Below, one piece after another: positions 52,253-61,117 of a stretch of 64,000 nucleotides of DNA. Location of the stretch: positions 59,026 through 123,025 of the forward strand of contig JAYWGN010000013.1 in assembly GCA_043778255.1 (NCBI GenBank). The letters run 5' to 3'. The notes below the pieces were generated by a model. The model searched no databases. It saw only the letters and a program-made list of their open reading frames with translations, and had not been told where the DNA came from. The translations under genes were made by a program, and so were the position numbers. Each line of letters begins with the position of its first letter. Position 1 is the first letter of the stretch. Source of the stretch: JAYWGN01 sp043778255 (GTDB lineage Bacteria; Bacteroidota; Bacteroidia; Chitinophagales; Chitinophagaceae).

Positions 52253-52382
52253 CTAGTTATGATGTCAAATGTATCAAATGTTTTTTTTGTTACGTAATTA
52301 TAATCCTGTTGATTTCATTTTTTTATAATTGAACTACAAATATAATTAACAACTAGTTAAACTAACATTTTGTTAAATGGTT

Positions 52383-52390
52383 TATCTTTG
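52383..52390 (+). promoter_or_regulatory. -7 box of the 52396 gene
   Basis: TATCTTTG, 5 nt before ATG 52396. If transcription starts at about 52396 the mRNA is leaderless; otherwise the ATG at 52405 (MGKFFC) is used. Confidence 0.5.
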
Positions 52391-52395
52391 TATTT

Positions 52396-54411
52396 ATGGT
52401 TTATATGGGTAAATTTTTTTGTACTATTTTTCTTATTCTTCTTATGTTAAATGCTACAGCACAGGTATGCGGTAATATTGGGCAAAATCCACTCTCTGCT
52501 TTTCCTGTTTGTGGTACTACTACATTTAGCCAATCATCGGTTCCTATTTGCAATGGCAGTACAGTACCATCGCCAAGTTGTAGCAGCAACCTATACACCG
52601 ACAAAAATCCTTATTACTATAAATTTACTTGCTTTCAAGCTGGTGCATTACATTTTTTAATTAACCCCAATACTAATAGCGACGATTACGATTGGTCGTT
52701 ATACGATGTAACTAACCAAAACCCACTAAATATATACACTAATGCAGCACTCACTATTGCTAGTAATTGGAGTGGCACTGGTGGCAATACCGGTATGGAT
52801 AACAGTGGCAACAACCAATATGTGTGTGAAGGTATAGGTAGGCCAAGGTATAGCCGACCTGCCAATTTAATAGTAGGGCATAATTATTTATTAATGGTAA
52901 GCCATTTCACTAATTCTCAAAGTGGCTATAGCCTTTCGTTTGGTGGTGGTACTGCTATTATAACTGACCCCACACCTCCACATTTGCTTACAGCAAAAAC
53001 TAATTGCGATGGCAAAAGTTTGAAAGTACAACTGAACAAAAAAATGTTGTGCAATAGCCTTACCAGCACAGGTTCGGAGTTTTATATTACACCTGGCAAT
53101 ATACTTGTAACAGCAGCAAGTGGTACTACTTGTACCAATAATTTTGATACTGAAGAGTTAACTGTTACACTTAATAATGTGCTACCAACTGGCAATTATT
53201 ATTTGCATATTAAAAACGGTACAGACAATAATACCTTACTCGATTATTGCGATAAGCAAATACCTATAACCGACTCCTTACCCTTTACTTACACACCCGG
53301 TATACCAACCCCAATTGATAGTATTGCTCCGCTTAATTGTGCACCTAATCAGGTAACTATTTTATTTACTAACAAACAAATAAAATGCAGTACCGTAGCT
53401 TCCGATGGTAGCGACTTTAGTATAGCAGGTACCTACCCAGTAAGCATTACAAGTGCCAATACCAATACTTGTAACAATGGCTTAACTAATAGTGTAACCC
53501 TGCAACTAAGCACTACATTATACACCAAAGGTACATTTACCATTAGCTTAAAAGTAGGTAGCGATGGTACTACATTAGAAGATGAATGCGCTATAATAAG
53601 TACAGTTGGTAGTAGTAAAACATTTAGCGTAAAAGACACCGTAAATGCCAACTTTAATACTATTACTAAGTTAGGTTGTGTACGTGATACCATATTGGCA
53701 TTTCACCCAATGGGCAACGAAGTAAATCAATGGAACTGGTATATTAATGATACTTTAAATGCTCAACATATTGCTACACCACAATTTATATTTACCCAAT
53801 TTGGGGTAAAAAATATAGTACTACAAGTTACCAATGGCTTTTGTACTGACACAGCTACTGCTACAGTAAATTTAGATAATTATATAGCAGCAAACTTTAC
53901 CAATTTTGATGATAATTGTCCAAAGGAAGCAGTACAATTTACCTCCACGGCTGTGGGTAAAAACCTTACTCATTTCTGGCAATTTGGCGATGGTGTTACT
54001 GATACCACAACCAATGCAAGCCACATATATTACGACTTTGGTATTGATAAAACTTATAACGTTACTTATACAATAACCAATAATTTGGGTTGTACTAGTA
54101 GTATTACAAAGCCCGTAAATGTGCTAAAACTTTGTGGCGAATATGTACCAACCGTATTTACACCTAATGGCGATGGGGTTAATGACAGCTTTGGACCTTT
54201 GTATGCTGTAAAAGCCAATAATTTAGTGTTTACAGTATATAACCGTTGGGGGCAAGTAATGTACCAAACCAACCTTTGGCGTAATGCTTGGAATGGCAAA
54301 TATAAAGGCGAACCTGCACCCACAGGCACTTACGTATGGAAAATGCAATATACAAACCGTGACAATAATAAACCCTATTTGGCAAAAGGTACAGTAATAT
54401 TATTAAGGTAA
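52396..54411 (+). CDS. Secreted PKD-domain protein with T9SS type B (gliding) sorting tail
   Basis: 671 residues. Signal peptide MGKFFCTIFLILLMLNATAQ (after an optional MVY). Cys-rich N-terminal region, two or more CshA/lectin-like beta domains (residues 190-420), a PKD domain at about 490-570 (FTSTAVGKNLTHFWQFGDGV), then the gliding-type C-terminal domain CGEYVPTVFTPNGDGVNDSF, YNRWGQVMYQT and TGTYVWKMQY. The tail marks T9SS type B export and attachment. It is probably a surface adhesin or motility-linked protein. No other gld/spr gene is adjacent except gldC at 35 kb. Confidence 0.88.
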   Translation: MVYMGKFFCTIFLILLMLNATAQVCGNIGQNPLSAFPVCGTTTFSQSSVPICNGSTVPSPSCSSNLYTDKNPYYYKFTCFQAGALHFLINPNTNSDDYDWSLYDVTNQNPLNIYTNAALTIASNWSGTGGNTGMDNSGNNQYVCEGIGRPRYSRPANLIVGHNYLLMVSHFTNSQSGYSLSFGGGTAIITDPTPPHLLTAKTNCDGKSLKVQLNKKMLCNSLTSTGSEFYITPGNILVTAASGTTCTNNFDTEELTVTLNNVLPTGNYYLHIKNGTDNNTLLDYCDKQIPITDSLPFTYTPGIPTPIDSIAPLNCAPNQVTILFTNKQIKCSTVASDGSDFSIAGTYPVSITSANTNTCNNGLTNSVTLQLSTTLYTKGTFTISLKVGSDGTTLEDECAIISTVGSSKTFSVKDTVNANFNTITKLGCVRDTILAFHPMGNEVNQWNWYINDTLNAQHIATPQFIFTQFGVKNIVLQVTNGFCTDTATATVNLDNYIAANFTNFDDNCPKEAVQFTSTAVGKNLTHFWQFGDGVTDTTTNASHIYYDFGIDKTYNVTYTITNNLGCTSSITKPVNVLKLCGEYVPTVFTPNGDGVNDSFGPLYAVKANNLVFTVYNRWGQVMYQTNLWRNAWNGKYKGEPAPTGTYVWKMQYTNRDNNKPYLAKGTVILLR

Positions 54412-54563
54412 TTTAATAATATTTTTTCGTTATACTTTTTTATAAATCTACAGTAAATGTGCTTACCTAATATTATTACAGCTGTAACCATATGTATAAG
54501 TTTACTACAATTTTGTAATTTCTTAGCCCACTAAATAATAAAAAAGTTTATCAAATTTTTTAT

Positions 54564-55340
54564 TTATAAATTTATAATACCTCCATATACTTTAGTAGCT
54601 GGGCCACATAACCAAATATTTTCATAGGTTTGGTCATCTAGTTTGTCAAATTCTACTCGTAATTTGCCTCCTAATGTTTTTATATTTATTACGTTAAAGC
54701 CTCTATCGTTGTGGGCATGTACTAATGCAGCAGCAGTAACTCCAGTGCCACAGCTAAGGGTTTCATCCTCTACACCACGTTCATAGGTTCGTACAAATAT
54801 GGAGTCGCTGTTAAGTAACTGCACAAAGTTTACATTAATGCCTTGCTCTGCAAATGTTGCATTGTAGCGTATTTGCTTACCTGCTACAGTTACATTAGTA
54901 TGTTCCACATCATTATCGGGTACTATATAATGCGGTGAGCCTGTATTCAATATATAGTGTTGCCCTATGGTTGTAACGGTATGTACGGGTGTCATTTGCA
55001 AATGTACCCAACCATTATCGGCTATAGTAGCTGTGTGGCTACCATCAATAGCTATAAAGTTATAGGTTTCTTTTTTTATACCTATATCATAAGCAAATTG
55101 TACCAAGCATCGTCCACCATTGCCACACATAGTACTTTCATTACCATCGGCATTATAATATTTCATTTCAAAGTCGTAGGTAGTGTGTTGCTCCAGTGTT
55201 ATAAATCCATCGGCACCTATTCCAGTTTTTCTATGGCATATATGGGCTATTTGTTGGGTGGTGTAGGTTGTTTTTGTTGCCCTATTATCTGTTATTACAA
55301 AGTCGTTTCCTGTACCTTGGTATTTGCTAAATTGTAGCAT
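54564..55340 (-). CDS. dapF: Diaminopimelate epimerase
   Basis: 258 residues. DapF converts LL- to meso-diaminopimelate for lysine and peptidoglycan. Both catalytic Cys motifs are present: DGNESTMCGNGGRCLVQFA (about 68-87) and DETLSCGTGVTAAALV (about 202-217), with FSKYQGTGNDFVI at the N-terminus. Length is normal. It is followed after 9 bp upstream by a nucleoside phosphorylase gene that is transcribed first, so the two are in one unit. Confidence 0.96.
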   Translation of the reverse strand: MLQFSKYQGTGNDFVITDNRATKTTYTTQQIAHICHRKTGIGADGFITLEQHTTYDFEMKYYNADGNESTMCGNGGRCLVQFAYDIGIKKETYNFIAIDGSHTATIADNGWVHLQMTPVHTVTTIGQHYILNTGSPHYIVPDNDVEHTNVTVAGKQIRYNATFAEQGINVNFVQLLNSDSIFVRTYERGVEDETLSCGTGVTAAALVHAHNDRGFNVINIKTLGGKLRVEFDKLDDQTYENIWLCGPATKVYGGIINL

Positions 55341-55349
55341 GGTATTATA

Positions 55350-56225
55350 TTATATATTGGCTATTATAGTTACTGCTTTTTCAATTAAATTATCTACTAA
55401 TTTTTTGCCATCGGCACTAAATTGTTTGGTTATACGGTTAGCCACCATAGCATTAAGTGATATGCATTGGTGACCTAATGCCTTGCCCAAGCCATATATA
55501 GCAGCTGTTTCCATTTCAAAGTTGGTAATTATATGATTACCAAATTGAAAAGTGGTGAGGTGATCAATTAATTTTGGGTTGGCTAAGCCCAACCTAAGTA
55601 CCCTACCTTGTGGCCCATAAAAGCCAGGGCAAGTAACGGTAATACCGTGATGAAATCCGCCAACAAAATGTTTTAAAATACCAGCATTTGCCCCTGTTAT
55701 ATAAGGTTGTGTAATACCTTGGTGCAGTTGTGTATGGGTGTTAAATGCATGTAGTATTTGGTTTTCCTCTTCATTATTTTCGGTTCTGTAAAAATTCATT
55801 AGGTTATCAATACCAATGCCATGTGTACTAGCCACAAAGCTATTAATAGGTATATTACTCTGCAGTGAACCACTAGTGCCAATTCGTATTATTTGTAACT
55901 GTTGTAGCTGTGGTTTTATGGTACGAGATTCAAAGTCAATATTTACTAAGGCATCTAATTCGTTAAATACTATATCAATATTATCGGGGCCAATGCCCGT
56001 AGCAACTACACTTATTCTTTTGCTACCAATGTAGCCAGTGTGTACCACAAATTCTCTATGTTTGTTTTTTACTTCTATACTATCAAAATGTTTCGATACA
56101 TCGGCAACTCTATCGGGGTCGCCTACGGTTATTATGGTATGGGCTATTTCATGTGGTGTGGTATCTAGGTGGTATATACCGCCTCTGCTATTAATTATTA
56201 ATTCCGATGCTGCTATGGTTTGCAT
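55350..56225 (-). CDS. Nucleoside phosphorylase (uridine phosphorylase type)
   Basis: 291 residues of the PNP/UDP family. IITVGDPDRVADVSKHFD (phosphate loop), TGYIGSKRISVVATGIG, IGTSGSLQ, and FEMETAAIYGLGKALGHQCIS (ribose-binding Glu-Met-Glu) are present. The C-terminal half suggests uridine or related nucleoside phosphorolysis in salvage, but the base specificity is not readable. Transcribed before dapF with a 9-bp gap and convergent with nothing downstream. Confidence 0.88.
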   Translation of the reverse strand: MQTIAASELIINSRGGIYHLDTTPHEIAHTIITVGDPDRVADVSKHFDSIEVKNKHREFVVHTGYIGSKRISVVATGIGPDNIDIVFNELDALVNIDFESRTIKPQLQQLQIIRIGTSGSLQSNIPINSFVASTHGIGIDNLMNFYRTENNEEENQILHAFNTHTQLHQGITQPYITGANAGILKHFVGGFHHGITVTCPGFYGPQGRVLRLGLANPKLIDHLTTFQFGNHIITNFEMETAAIYGLGKALGHQCISLNAMVANRITKQFSADGKKLVDNLIEKAVTIIANI

Positions 56226-56267
56226 ATTATTTTTTATTATAACTAAGTTATTTTAATATAAAAATAC

Positions 56268-56275
56268 TAATTTTG
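56268..56275 (+). promoter_or_regulatory. -7 box of tRNA-Cys
   Basis: TAATTTTG, 17 nt before the tRNA 5' end. Confidence 0.55.
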
Positions 56276-56292
56276 CATCTCACAACAAAATT

Positions 56293-56366
56293 GGTCCTGT
56301 AGCCGAGTGGCTAGGCAAAGCTCTGCAAAAGCTTCTACACCAGTTCGAATCTGGTCGGGACCTCCA
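56293..56366 (+). tRNA. tRNA-Cys (anticodon GCA)
   Basis: Complete cloverleaf: acceptor GGTCCTG/CGGGACC, anticodon stem AAGCT-CTGCAAA-AGCTT with anticodon GCA, T-arm CCAGT-TCGAATC, discriminator U and an encoded CCA (56364-56366). U73 and GCA are the identity bases of tRNA-Cys. It lies in the gap before a membrane glycosyltransferase gene and has its own promoter. Confidence 0.95.
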
Positions 56367-56476
56367 CTTTAAAAACTTCTTACTTTTTTCTAAAATTTTT
56401 ATAAATTTTTTAAATTGGTAAGATTTTTTTTTGATATAAAAGATGCTAAGTAAACAAGTTTTATTATTTCCAATAA

Positions 56477-57748
56477 ATGAAAAGCCCTAAATATTTATTA
56501 TTACACCTTTGTTTATTGTTATGTATAATTTTATCATTTTGGAGTACATTACCTCACTACAAATATTCAGTTTTTAACGATATTAAAACTAGGGTAGTAG
56601 GTAGCAGGTTAGCCTATAATCAACTTTCGCCTTACTTTCATAAGTATAATTCTAATGTTGAAAGTATAGCATTGCTTGACCCCTACGAAAAGCAACAACA
56701 AATAGTTAATGGCAATACAGTGCCTCCCACTTTATTAATGCTGCTCCAACCTTTAAACCAATTGCCTTTTTACCGAGTAGTAGGCCTATGGTTTTGGCTA
56801 AGTTATGCAGCATTTTTTACTATTTTATATTGGTTATACAACTTTAGTATTAAGCATAATTATAGTAATTATTATATTGCTTTTATAGGTAGTTTATTAC
56901 TGTTAGTAGTAGGGTGGCGTTTTCATGTATTAAGTGGTCAAATGTATATTTTTTACAGCCTTTTGGCTGTAAGTAGTTTGTATTTTTTTGGTAAAAAAAA
57001 TTTAATCCTCAGTGCAATACTTGCTGGTGTTTTTACAGCAATTCGTTTTCCTGCTGCTATACTTTTTTTACCATTTATGTTTAATAATAAAAAATTTGCT
57101 TACACTTATTTTGCCACTATAATAGTATTAATTACAACAAGTATTGCATTTTACAATATACAGGTATGGCAGCAATATTTTGCATCCATGCAAATACATG
57201 GGCTAGAAAATGCCAATGCTATACCCGAATTACCGCAACCAACATTTGCCATGCCTAATTATATTGAAGGTGTACAAACCTTTGCTAGTAAGGAGTTGGT
57301 GGCATATATACAGTTTATTAATGCCGATATTTTTTCGGTACAAAAGCTATTAGTAACTTATAATTTACCTAGCAATACTTGGGTACTAATTAGCTTATTT
57401 TTAGGTAGTAGTATCGTTTTATTTGGGGGTATTAATTATTGCAATAATGGCTTTTATCGAAGCTTTAAGCACCAAGTATTGTATAGTAGTTTACTGTTTT
57501 TTATAGTCGATTATTATTTACCTGCACTAAGGTTCAATTATAATTTTTTACAATTTTTAGTACCATTAGCTGTGGTTGTTTTTTACCAATTTAAATGCAA
57601 TTTTGTCAGTAAATTATTATTAACATTAGGGTTACTTTTAAATATTGTTAAACTAAACTTACTGCCCGAATGTTATTCCATAGGCGAAGTATTGTGTAAT
57701 ATTGCAATTATTATAATATTAACTACCAACAAAGCAAAGCAAACATAA
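56477..57748 (+). CDS. Multi-pass membrane protein, DUF2029/GT87-like
   Basis: 423 residues with about 10 hydrophobic segments (LLLHLCLLLCIILSFWS, VVGLWFWLSYAAFFTILYWLY, IAFIGSLLLLVVGWRF and others), the layout of DUF2029 mannosyltransferases that use polyprenyl-phosphate mannose. An acidic pair near residue 35 (FNDIKTRVVGSRLAYNQ) and YLP-type loops fit, but no motif proves activity. Start ATG 56477 follows 111 bp from the tRNA-Cys. The next gene (57802) is also a membrane protein. Confidence 0.7.
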   Translation: MKSPKYLLLHLCLLLCIILSFWSTLPHYKYSVFNDIKTRVVGSRLAYNQLSPYFHKYNSNVESIALLDPYEKQQQIVNGNTVPPTLLMLLQPLNQLPFYRVVGLWFWLSYAAFFTILYWLYNFSIKHNYSNYYIAFIGSLLLLVVGWRFHVLSGQMYIFYSLLAVSSLYFFGKKNLILSAILAGVFTAIRFPAAILFLPFMFNNKKFAYTYFATIIVLITTSIAFYNIQVWQQYFASMQIHGLENANAIPELPQPTFAMPNYIEGVQTFASKELVAYIQFINADIFSVQKLLVTYNLPSNTWVLISLFLGSSIVLFGGINYCNNGFYRSFKHQVLYSSLLFFIVDYYLPALRFNYNFLQFLVPLAVVVFYQFKCNFVSKLLLTLGLLLNIVKLNLLPECYSIGEVLCNIAIIIILTTNKAKQT

Positions 57749-57801
57749 TTTTTTTGGGGTAAATAATAACTTATCAATTTATAAAAAATATAAAATAACA
57801 A

Positions 57802-58197
57802 ATGAAATATTCCAATATAATTGGCTTACTAAGTTGCTTGGTAGTAATATGGGCTTGCACCCAAAAATGGGTGTATATTGATGACCCAATGTATTATATG
57901 GGAGGCTTAACTAGCACTGTAAAAAACAATGAGTTTGGAAGCCCAGGTAAATTACATATTTTTTTAGTAAGCATTATCACTATACTTTTTATAATTCCCA
58001 AAATATGGGCAAAACGAACGAGTTTTGTATTTAACGCATTAAATGTAGCATTTGCCATTCGTAATTTTTTTGCAATAGGTATGACTTGCAGAGCCGGCGA
58101 ATGCCCAACTATTCTTCCTGCATTATATATTATTTTTATTGGGTCAATAGTAATATTTATAATGAGCCTATTACCTAAAATTGAAGTGAAAGATTAG
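57802..58197 (+). CDS. Four-helix membrane protein, function unknown
   Basis: 131 residues with hydrophobic segments at about 5-20 (IIGLLSCLVVIWACTQ), 49-67 (KLHIFLVSIITILFIIPK), 77-92 and 105-122 (LYIIFIGSIVIFIMSLLP), and a short loop with CRAGECPTILP, whose two Cys might bond. I do not recognise a family. It follows the DUF2029-like gene after 53 bp and may act with it. The 265 bp after it hold no gene, only the PfkB promoter. Confidence 0.6.
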   Translation: MKYSNIIGLLSCLVVIWACTQKWVYIDDPMYYMGGLTSTVKNNEFGSPGKLHIFLVSIITILFIIPKIWAKRTSFVFNALNVAFAIRNFFAIGMTCRAGECPTILPALYIIFIGSIVIFIMSLLPKIEVKD

Positions 58198-58411
58198 TTT
58201 TGCTATTGTGTTTTTGAGTAACCATAAACCTTCAATTCTTTTTCAAATGTGAATGCTACTTATTGTATTGCAACCTTAATTATGAGTATGTCAAATTAAT
58301 TTCATCTTTTCCTAATTTTTATTAATAATAGTAGTATGCCGTAACAACGCTAAAGCCAATTGCAAATTATCACACAGGCACTTTTACTCGTTATCAAATA
58401 ACCAAACTCCC

Positions 58412-58419
58412 TATCTTTG
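58412..58419 (+). promoter_or_regulatory. -7 box of the PfkB kinase gene
   Basis: TATCTTTG, 43 nt before the ATG. Confidence 0.5.
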
Positions 58420-58462
58420 CACTTCAAAAAATTTTTTTTTTACAAAAGCAAAACAAATTAAT

Positions 58463-59380
58463 ATGTCTTTAGTAGTAGTAGGTTCTATGGCTTTTGATGC
58501 TATAGAAACACCCTTTGGTAAAAGCGATAAAATAGTAGGTGGAGCAGGTACTTACATAGCTTGGAGTGCAAGTAATTTTACAACTCCAATTAAGCAAATT
58601 AGTGTAGTAGGTGGCGATTTTCCACAAGCCGAGTTAGATGCACTTACTGAACGTGGTGTAATATTGGAAGGTGTGCAAATAAAAAAAGATGAAAAAACTT
58701 TTTTTTGGAGTGGCAAATACCACACCGATATGAATACTAGAGATACCTTAGATACGCAACTAAATGTACTCGAAAATTTTGTACCCGTAGTTCCCGATAG
58801 CTATCAGGATTGTAAGTACCTAATGTTGGGCAACCTAGTACCAGCAGTGCAACGTAGCGTAATAGAGCAGCTTACTACCAGACCCAAATTGGTAGTAATG
58901 GATACTATGAACTTTTGGATGGAAATAGCAATGGACGACCTAATAAAAACCATAAGCATGGTTGATGTATTGTTAGTAAATGATAGTGAAGCAAGGCAGC
59001 TAACCAACGAATATAGTTTGGTGAAAGCAGCCAATAAAATATTGACAATGGGTCCTAAATATTTGATTATCAAAAAAGGGGAGCATGGTGCTTTATTATT
59101 TCACCAAAATAAAATATTTGCAGCACCAGCATTACCATTAGCCGAAGTATTTGACCCAACAGGTGCTGGCGATACATTTGCCGGAGGCTTTATAGGGCAT
59201 ATTGCCAAAACTGACGATATAAGTTTTGAAAATATGAAAACAGCCATAATTATAGGAAGTGCAATGGCAAGTTATTGTGTTGAAAAATTTGGCACACAAC
59301 GATTAATTGAAATTACCGCCGATGATATACAAAACCGAATACAAGAATTTGTGCAATTAAGTAGTTATAGCATTAATTAG
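58463..59380 (+). CDS. PfkB family carbohydrate kinase
   Basis: 305 residues. The ribokinase fold ends with the anion-hole signature DPTGAGDTFAGGFIGHI (about 231-247), containing the catalytic Asp. SLVVVGSMAFDAIETPFGKSD and IVGGAGTYIAWSASN are the N-terminal substrate region; LIIKKGEHGALLF is the ATP part. The phosphorylated substrate (a sugar or nucleoside) is not readable. It is followed by the ribosomal operon, with its own start, and has a TATCTTTG box upstream. Confidence 0.9.
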   Translation: MSLVVVGSMAFDAIETPFGKSDKIVGGAGTYIAWSASNFTTPIKQISVVGGDFPQAELDALTERGVILEGVQIKKDEKTFFWSGKYHTDMNTRDTLDTQLNVLENFVPVVPDSYQDCKYLMLGNLVPAVQRSVIEQLTTRPKLVVMDTMNFWMEIAMDDLIKTISMVDVLLVNDSEARQLTNEYSLVKAANKILTMGPKYLIIKKGEHGALLFHQNKIFAAPALPLAEVFDPTGAGDTFAGGFIGHIAKTDDISFENMKTAIIIGSAMASYCVEKFGTQRLIEITADDIQNRIQEFVQLSSYSIN

Positions 59381-59452
59381 TAGGTAAAATGCATTGACAG
59401 TCAATATGTTACAAAAAAATATAAAAATGTTTGCCACTACGTTAAAAAAACA

Positions 59453-59460
59453 TACCTTTG
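59453..59460 (+). promoter_or_regulatory. -7 box of the infA-rplQ operon
   Basis: TACCTTTG with a TTG at 59430-59432 (20 nt spacer), matching the Bacteroidota -33/-7 consensus. It overlaps a TTG at 59458, so the infA start is ATG 59473. Confidence 0.65.
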
Positions 59461-59472
59461 CAATCCCAAAAT

Positions 59473-59691
59473 ATGTCTAAACAGTCACTAATTAAGCAAG
59501 ATGGAATAATAACCGAAGCAATGTCAAACGCAATGTTTAAGGTAAAATTAGAAAACGGCCACGAAATATTGGCCACCATATCTGGTAAAATGCGAATGCA
59601 TTACATACGTATATTACCAGGCGACAAAGTAGGGGTAGAAATGAGTCCTTATGACTTATCGAGGGGACGAATAATATTTAGATATAAATAA
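59473..59691 (+). CDS. infA: Translation initiation factor IF-1
   Basis: 72 residues from ATG 59473, the exact IF-1 length. IF-1 occupies the 30S A site during initiation. MSKQSLIKQDGIITEAMSNAMFKVKLENGH then GKMRMHYIRILPGDKVGVEMSPYDLSRGRIIFRYK, given here in part, is the S1/OB fold. A TTG 15 bases upstream is inside the promoter box and is not used. First gene of the infA-rpmJ-rpsM-rpsK-rpsD-rpoA-rplQ unit. Confidence 0.96.
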   Translation: MSKQSLIKQDGIITEAMSNAMFKVKLENGHEILATISGKMRMHYIRILPGDKVGVEMSPYDLSRGRIIFRYK

Positions 59692-59728
59692 CAACTATAA
59701 TTAAGGAAATAATAATAAAACTTATACA

Positions 59729-59845
59729 ATGAAAGTTAGAGCATCAATTAAAAAAAGAAGTGTGGATTGCAAAATTGTAAGGCGCAAAGGAGTATTGTTT
59801 GTAATAAACAAAAAAAATCCAAGGTTTAAGCAAAAGCAAGGATAA
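59729..59845 (+). CDS. rpmJ: 50S ribosomal protein L36
   Basis: 38 residues, shorter than the usual ORF cut-off. MKVRASIKKRSVDCKIVRRK followed by KNPRFKQKQG is L36, the smallest 50S protein. Only one Cys of the zinc set (DCK) is kept, with the other ligands replaced, so it is the zinc-free C- type. It sits between infA and rpsM as in most bacteria. Confidence 0.94.
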   Translation: MKVRASIKKRSVDCKIVRRKGVLFVINKKNPRFKQKQG

Positions 59846-59891
59846 CCTTATAATTAACAAATAATAATTAACAATTAACAATTAAAATAGT

Positions 59892-60272
59892 ATGGCTCGT
59901 ATTGCAGGTGTGGACTTACCAAAAAACAAAAGAGGCGAAATTGGCTTAACCTACATATATGGTATAGGCAAATCAACAGCTCAAGAAATATTAGTAAAAG
60001 CTAACATTTCATTTGATAAAAAAGTAAATGAGTGGAACGATGATGAATTGTCTGCCATTCGTAATTATATTACCAATGAGTTAAGGGTAGAAGGTGCTTT
60101 GCGTAGCGAAACTCAAATGAACATCAAACGTTTGTTAGATATCGCTTGCTACCGTGGCTTGAGGCATCGTAAGGGATTGCCAGTACGTGGCCAACGAACC
60201 AAAACAAATAGCCGTACCCGTAAAGGAAAACGTAAAACAGTAGCCGGTAAGAAAAAAGTGGCTAAGAAATAA
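59892..60272 (+). CDS. rpsM: 30S ribosomal protein S13
   Basis: 126 residues. S13 contacts the P-site tRNA and the 50S bridges. MARIAGVDLPKNKRGEIGLT, YIYGIGKSTAQEIL and GLRHRKGLPVRGQRTKTNSR are the conserved segments. The C-terminus is lysine-rich (KKVAKK). It starts the ribosomal-protein part of the alpha operon after rpmJ. A perfect 13-bp hairpin follows the stop by 8 nt. Confidence 0.96.
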   Translation: MARIAGVDLPKNKRGEIGLTYIYGIGKSTAQEILVKANISFDKKVNEWNDDELSAIRNYITNELRVEGALRSETQMNIKRLLDIACYRGLRHRKGLPVRGQRTKTNSRTRKGKRKTVAGKKKVAKK

Positions 60273-60280
60273 TACACTGT

Positions 60281-60309
60281 AAAACTAAGTAGTACCACTA
60301 CTTAGTTTT
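60281..60309 (+). other. 13-bp perfect hairpin between rpsM and rpsK
   Basis: AAAACTAAGTAGT-ACC-ACTACTTAGTTTT with T-rich sequence after it. Inside the operon it could be a partial terminator, a processing site, or a stabiliser of the upstream mRNA. Confidence 0.7.
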
Positions 60310-60348
60310 ATTTGTTTATATATAAATAGAAGCAAATATTAAAATACT

Positions 60349-60393
60349 GTAACATCGCCAGATAGGTGGGCTTCTAACAAGGAGGGTTGTTAC
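60349..60393 (+). promoter_or_regulatory. Possible structured leader of rpsK
   Basis: GTAACA (60349-60354) can pair with TGTTAC (60388-60393), enclosing a GC-richer segment ATCGCCAGATAGGTGGGC and GGAGGG. It lies in the 189-bp gap before rpsK, too long for a coupling gap. A ribosomal-protein binding site is possible but not shown. Confidence 0.4.
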
Positions 60394-60461
60394 AACGTTG
60401 GTTAAGGTAAAATGTAGCTAACGCATCTTACAAAAAAAATATAAAAGATTACCTAAAAAAA

Positions 60462-60869
60462 ATGGCAAAAGGAAAAGTGCAAGGCAACCAAAAACAAACC
60501 GCTAAAAAGCGAATTGTAAAAGTAGAAAGTAGTGGCGATGCTCATATATCAGCCACATTTAACAACTTAATTATAAGCTTAACCAACAAAACTGGGCAAG
60601 TAATAAGTTGGAGTAGTGCTGGTAAAATGGGATTTAGAGGCAGCAAAAAAAATACACCTTATGCTGCTCAAGTAGCAGGGCAAGATGCAGCTAAAGTAGC
60701 TTTAGATGCAGGACTTAAAAGAGTAGATGTATTTGTAAAGGGGCCAGGTAGTGGACGTGAAGGTGCAATAAGAGCTTTAGCCCAATCAGGTTTAGAAGTA
60801 TCGAGCATTAAAGACGTAACACCAATGCCACACAATGGCTGCCGACCACCAAAAAAGAGAAGAGTATAG
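60462..60869 (+). CDS. rpsK: 30S ribosomal protein S11
   Basis: 135 residues. S11 binds 16S rRNA on the platform. GDAHISATFNNLIISLTN, SSAGKMGFRGSKKNTPYAAQ, GLKRVDVFVKGPGSGREGA and the C-terminal DVTPMPHNGCRPPKKRRV are diagnostic. The gap before it holds two RNA structures, and the gap after it a long inverted repeat, so the operon may be read as several messages. Confidence 0.96.
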   Translation: MAKGKVQGNQKQTAKKRIVKVESSGDAHISATFNNLIISLTNKTGQVISWSSAGKMGFRGSKKNTPYAAQVAGQDAAKVALDAGLKRVDVFVKGPGSGREGAIRALAQSGLEVSSIKDVTPMPHNGCRPPKKRRV

Positions 60870-60885
60870 AATAACGAATAATGGA

Positions 60886-61014
60886 TAATTGACAATTGAT
60901 AATTTTATTTACGATTATCTATAATTTATTAAATTTTCTATTCATTTAACATAAATAAAGCAAAAAGAATAAGTATAAAATAATTGTCAATTGTGAATTA
61001 TCAATTGTCAATTA
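60886..61014. repeat. 19-bp inverted repeat between rpsK and rpsD
   Basis: TAATTGACAATTGATAATT region (60886-60904) is the exact reverse complement of 60996-61014, with 91 bp between. The 248-bp gap has no gene. Related TTGATAATTG-type simple repeats occur upstream of lpxA at 10203. Confidence 0.75.
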
Positions 61015-61117
61015 ATAAAATAGTTTCATTTCAAACAAAGGGTAACCGATTAATTTTTTACAAGGTTTTTTACAGATCGTTTACCGTTACAAAAAAAACC
61101 TAAATGAACATTATAAT

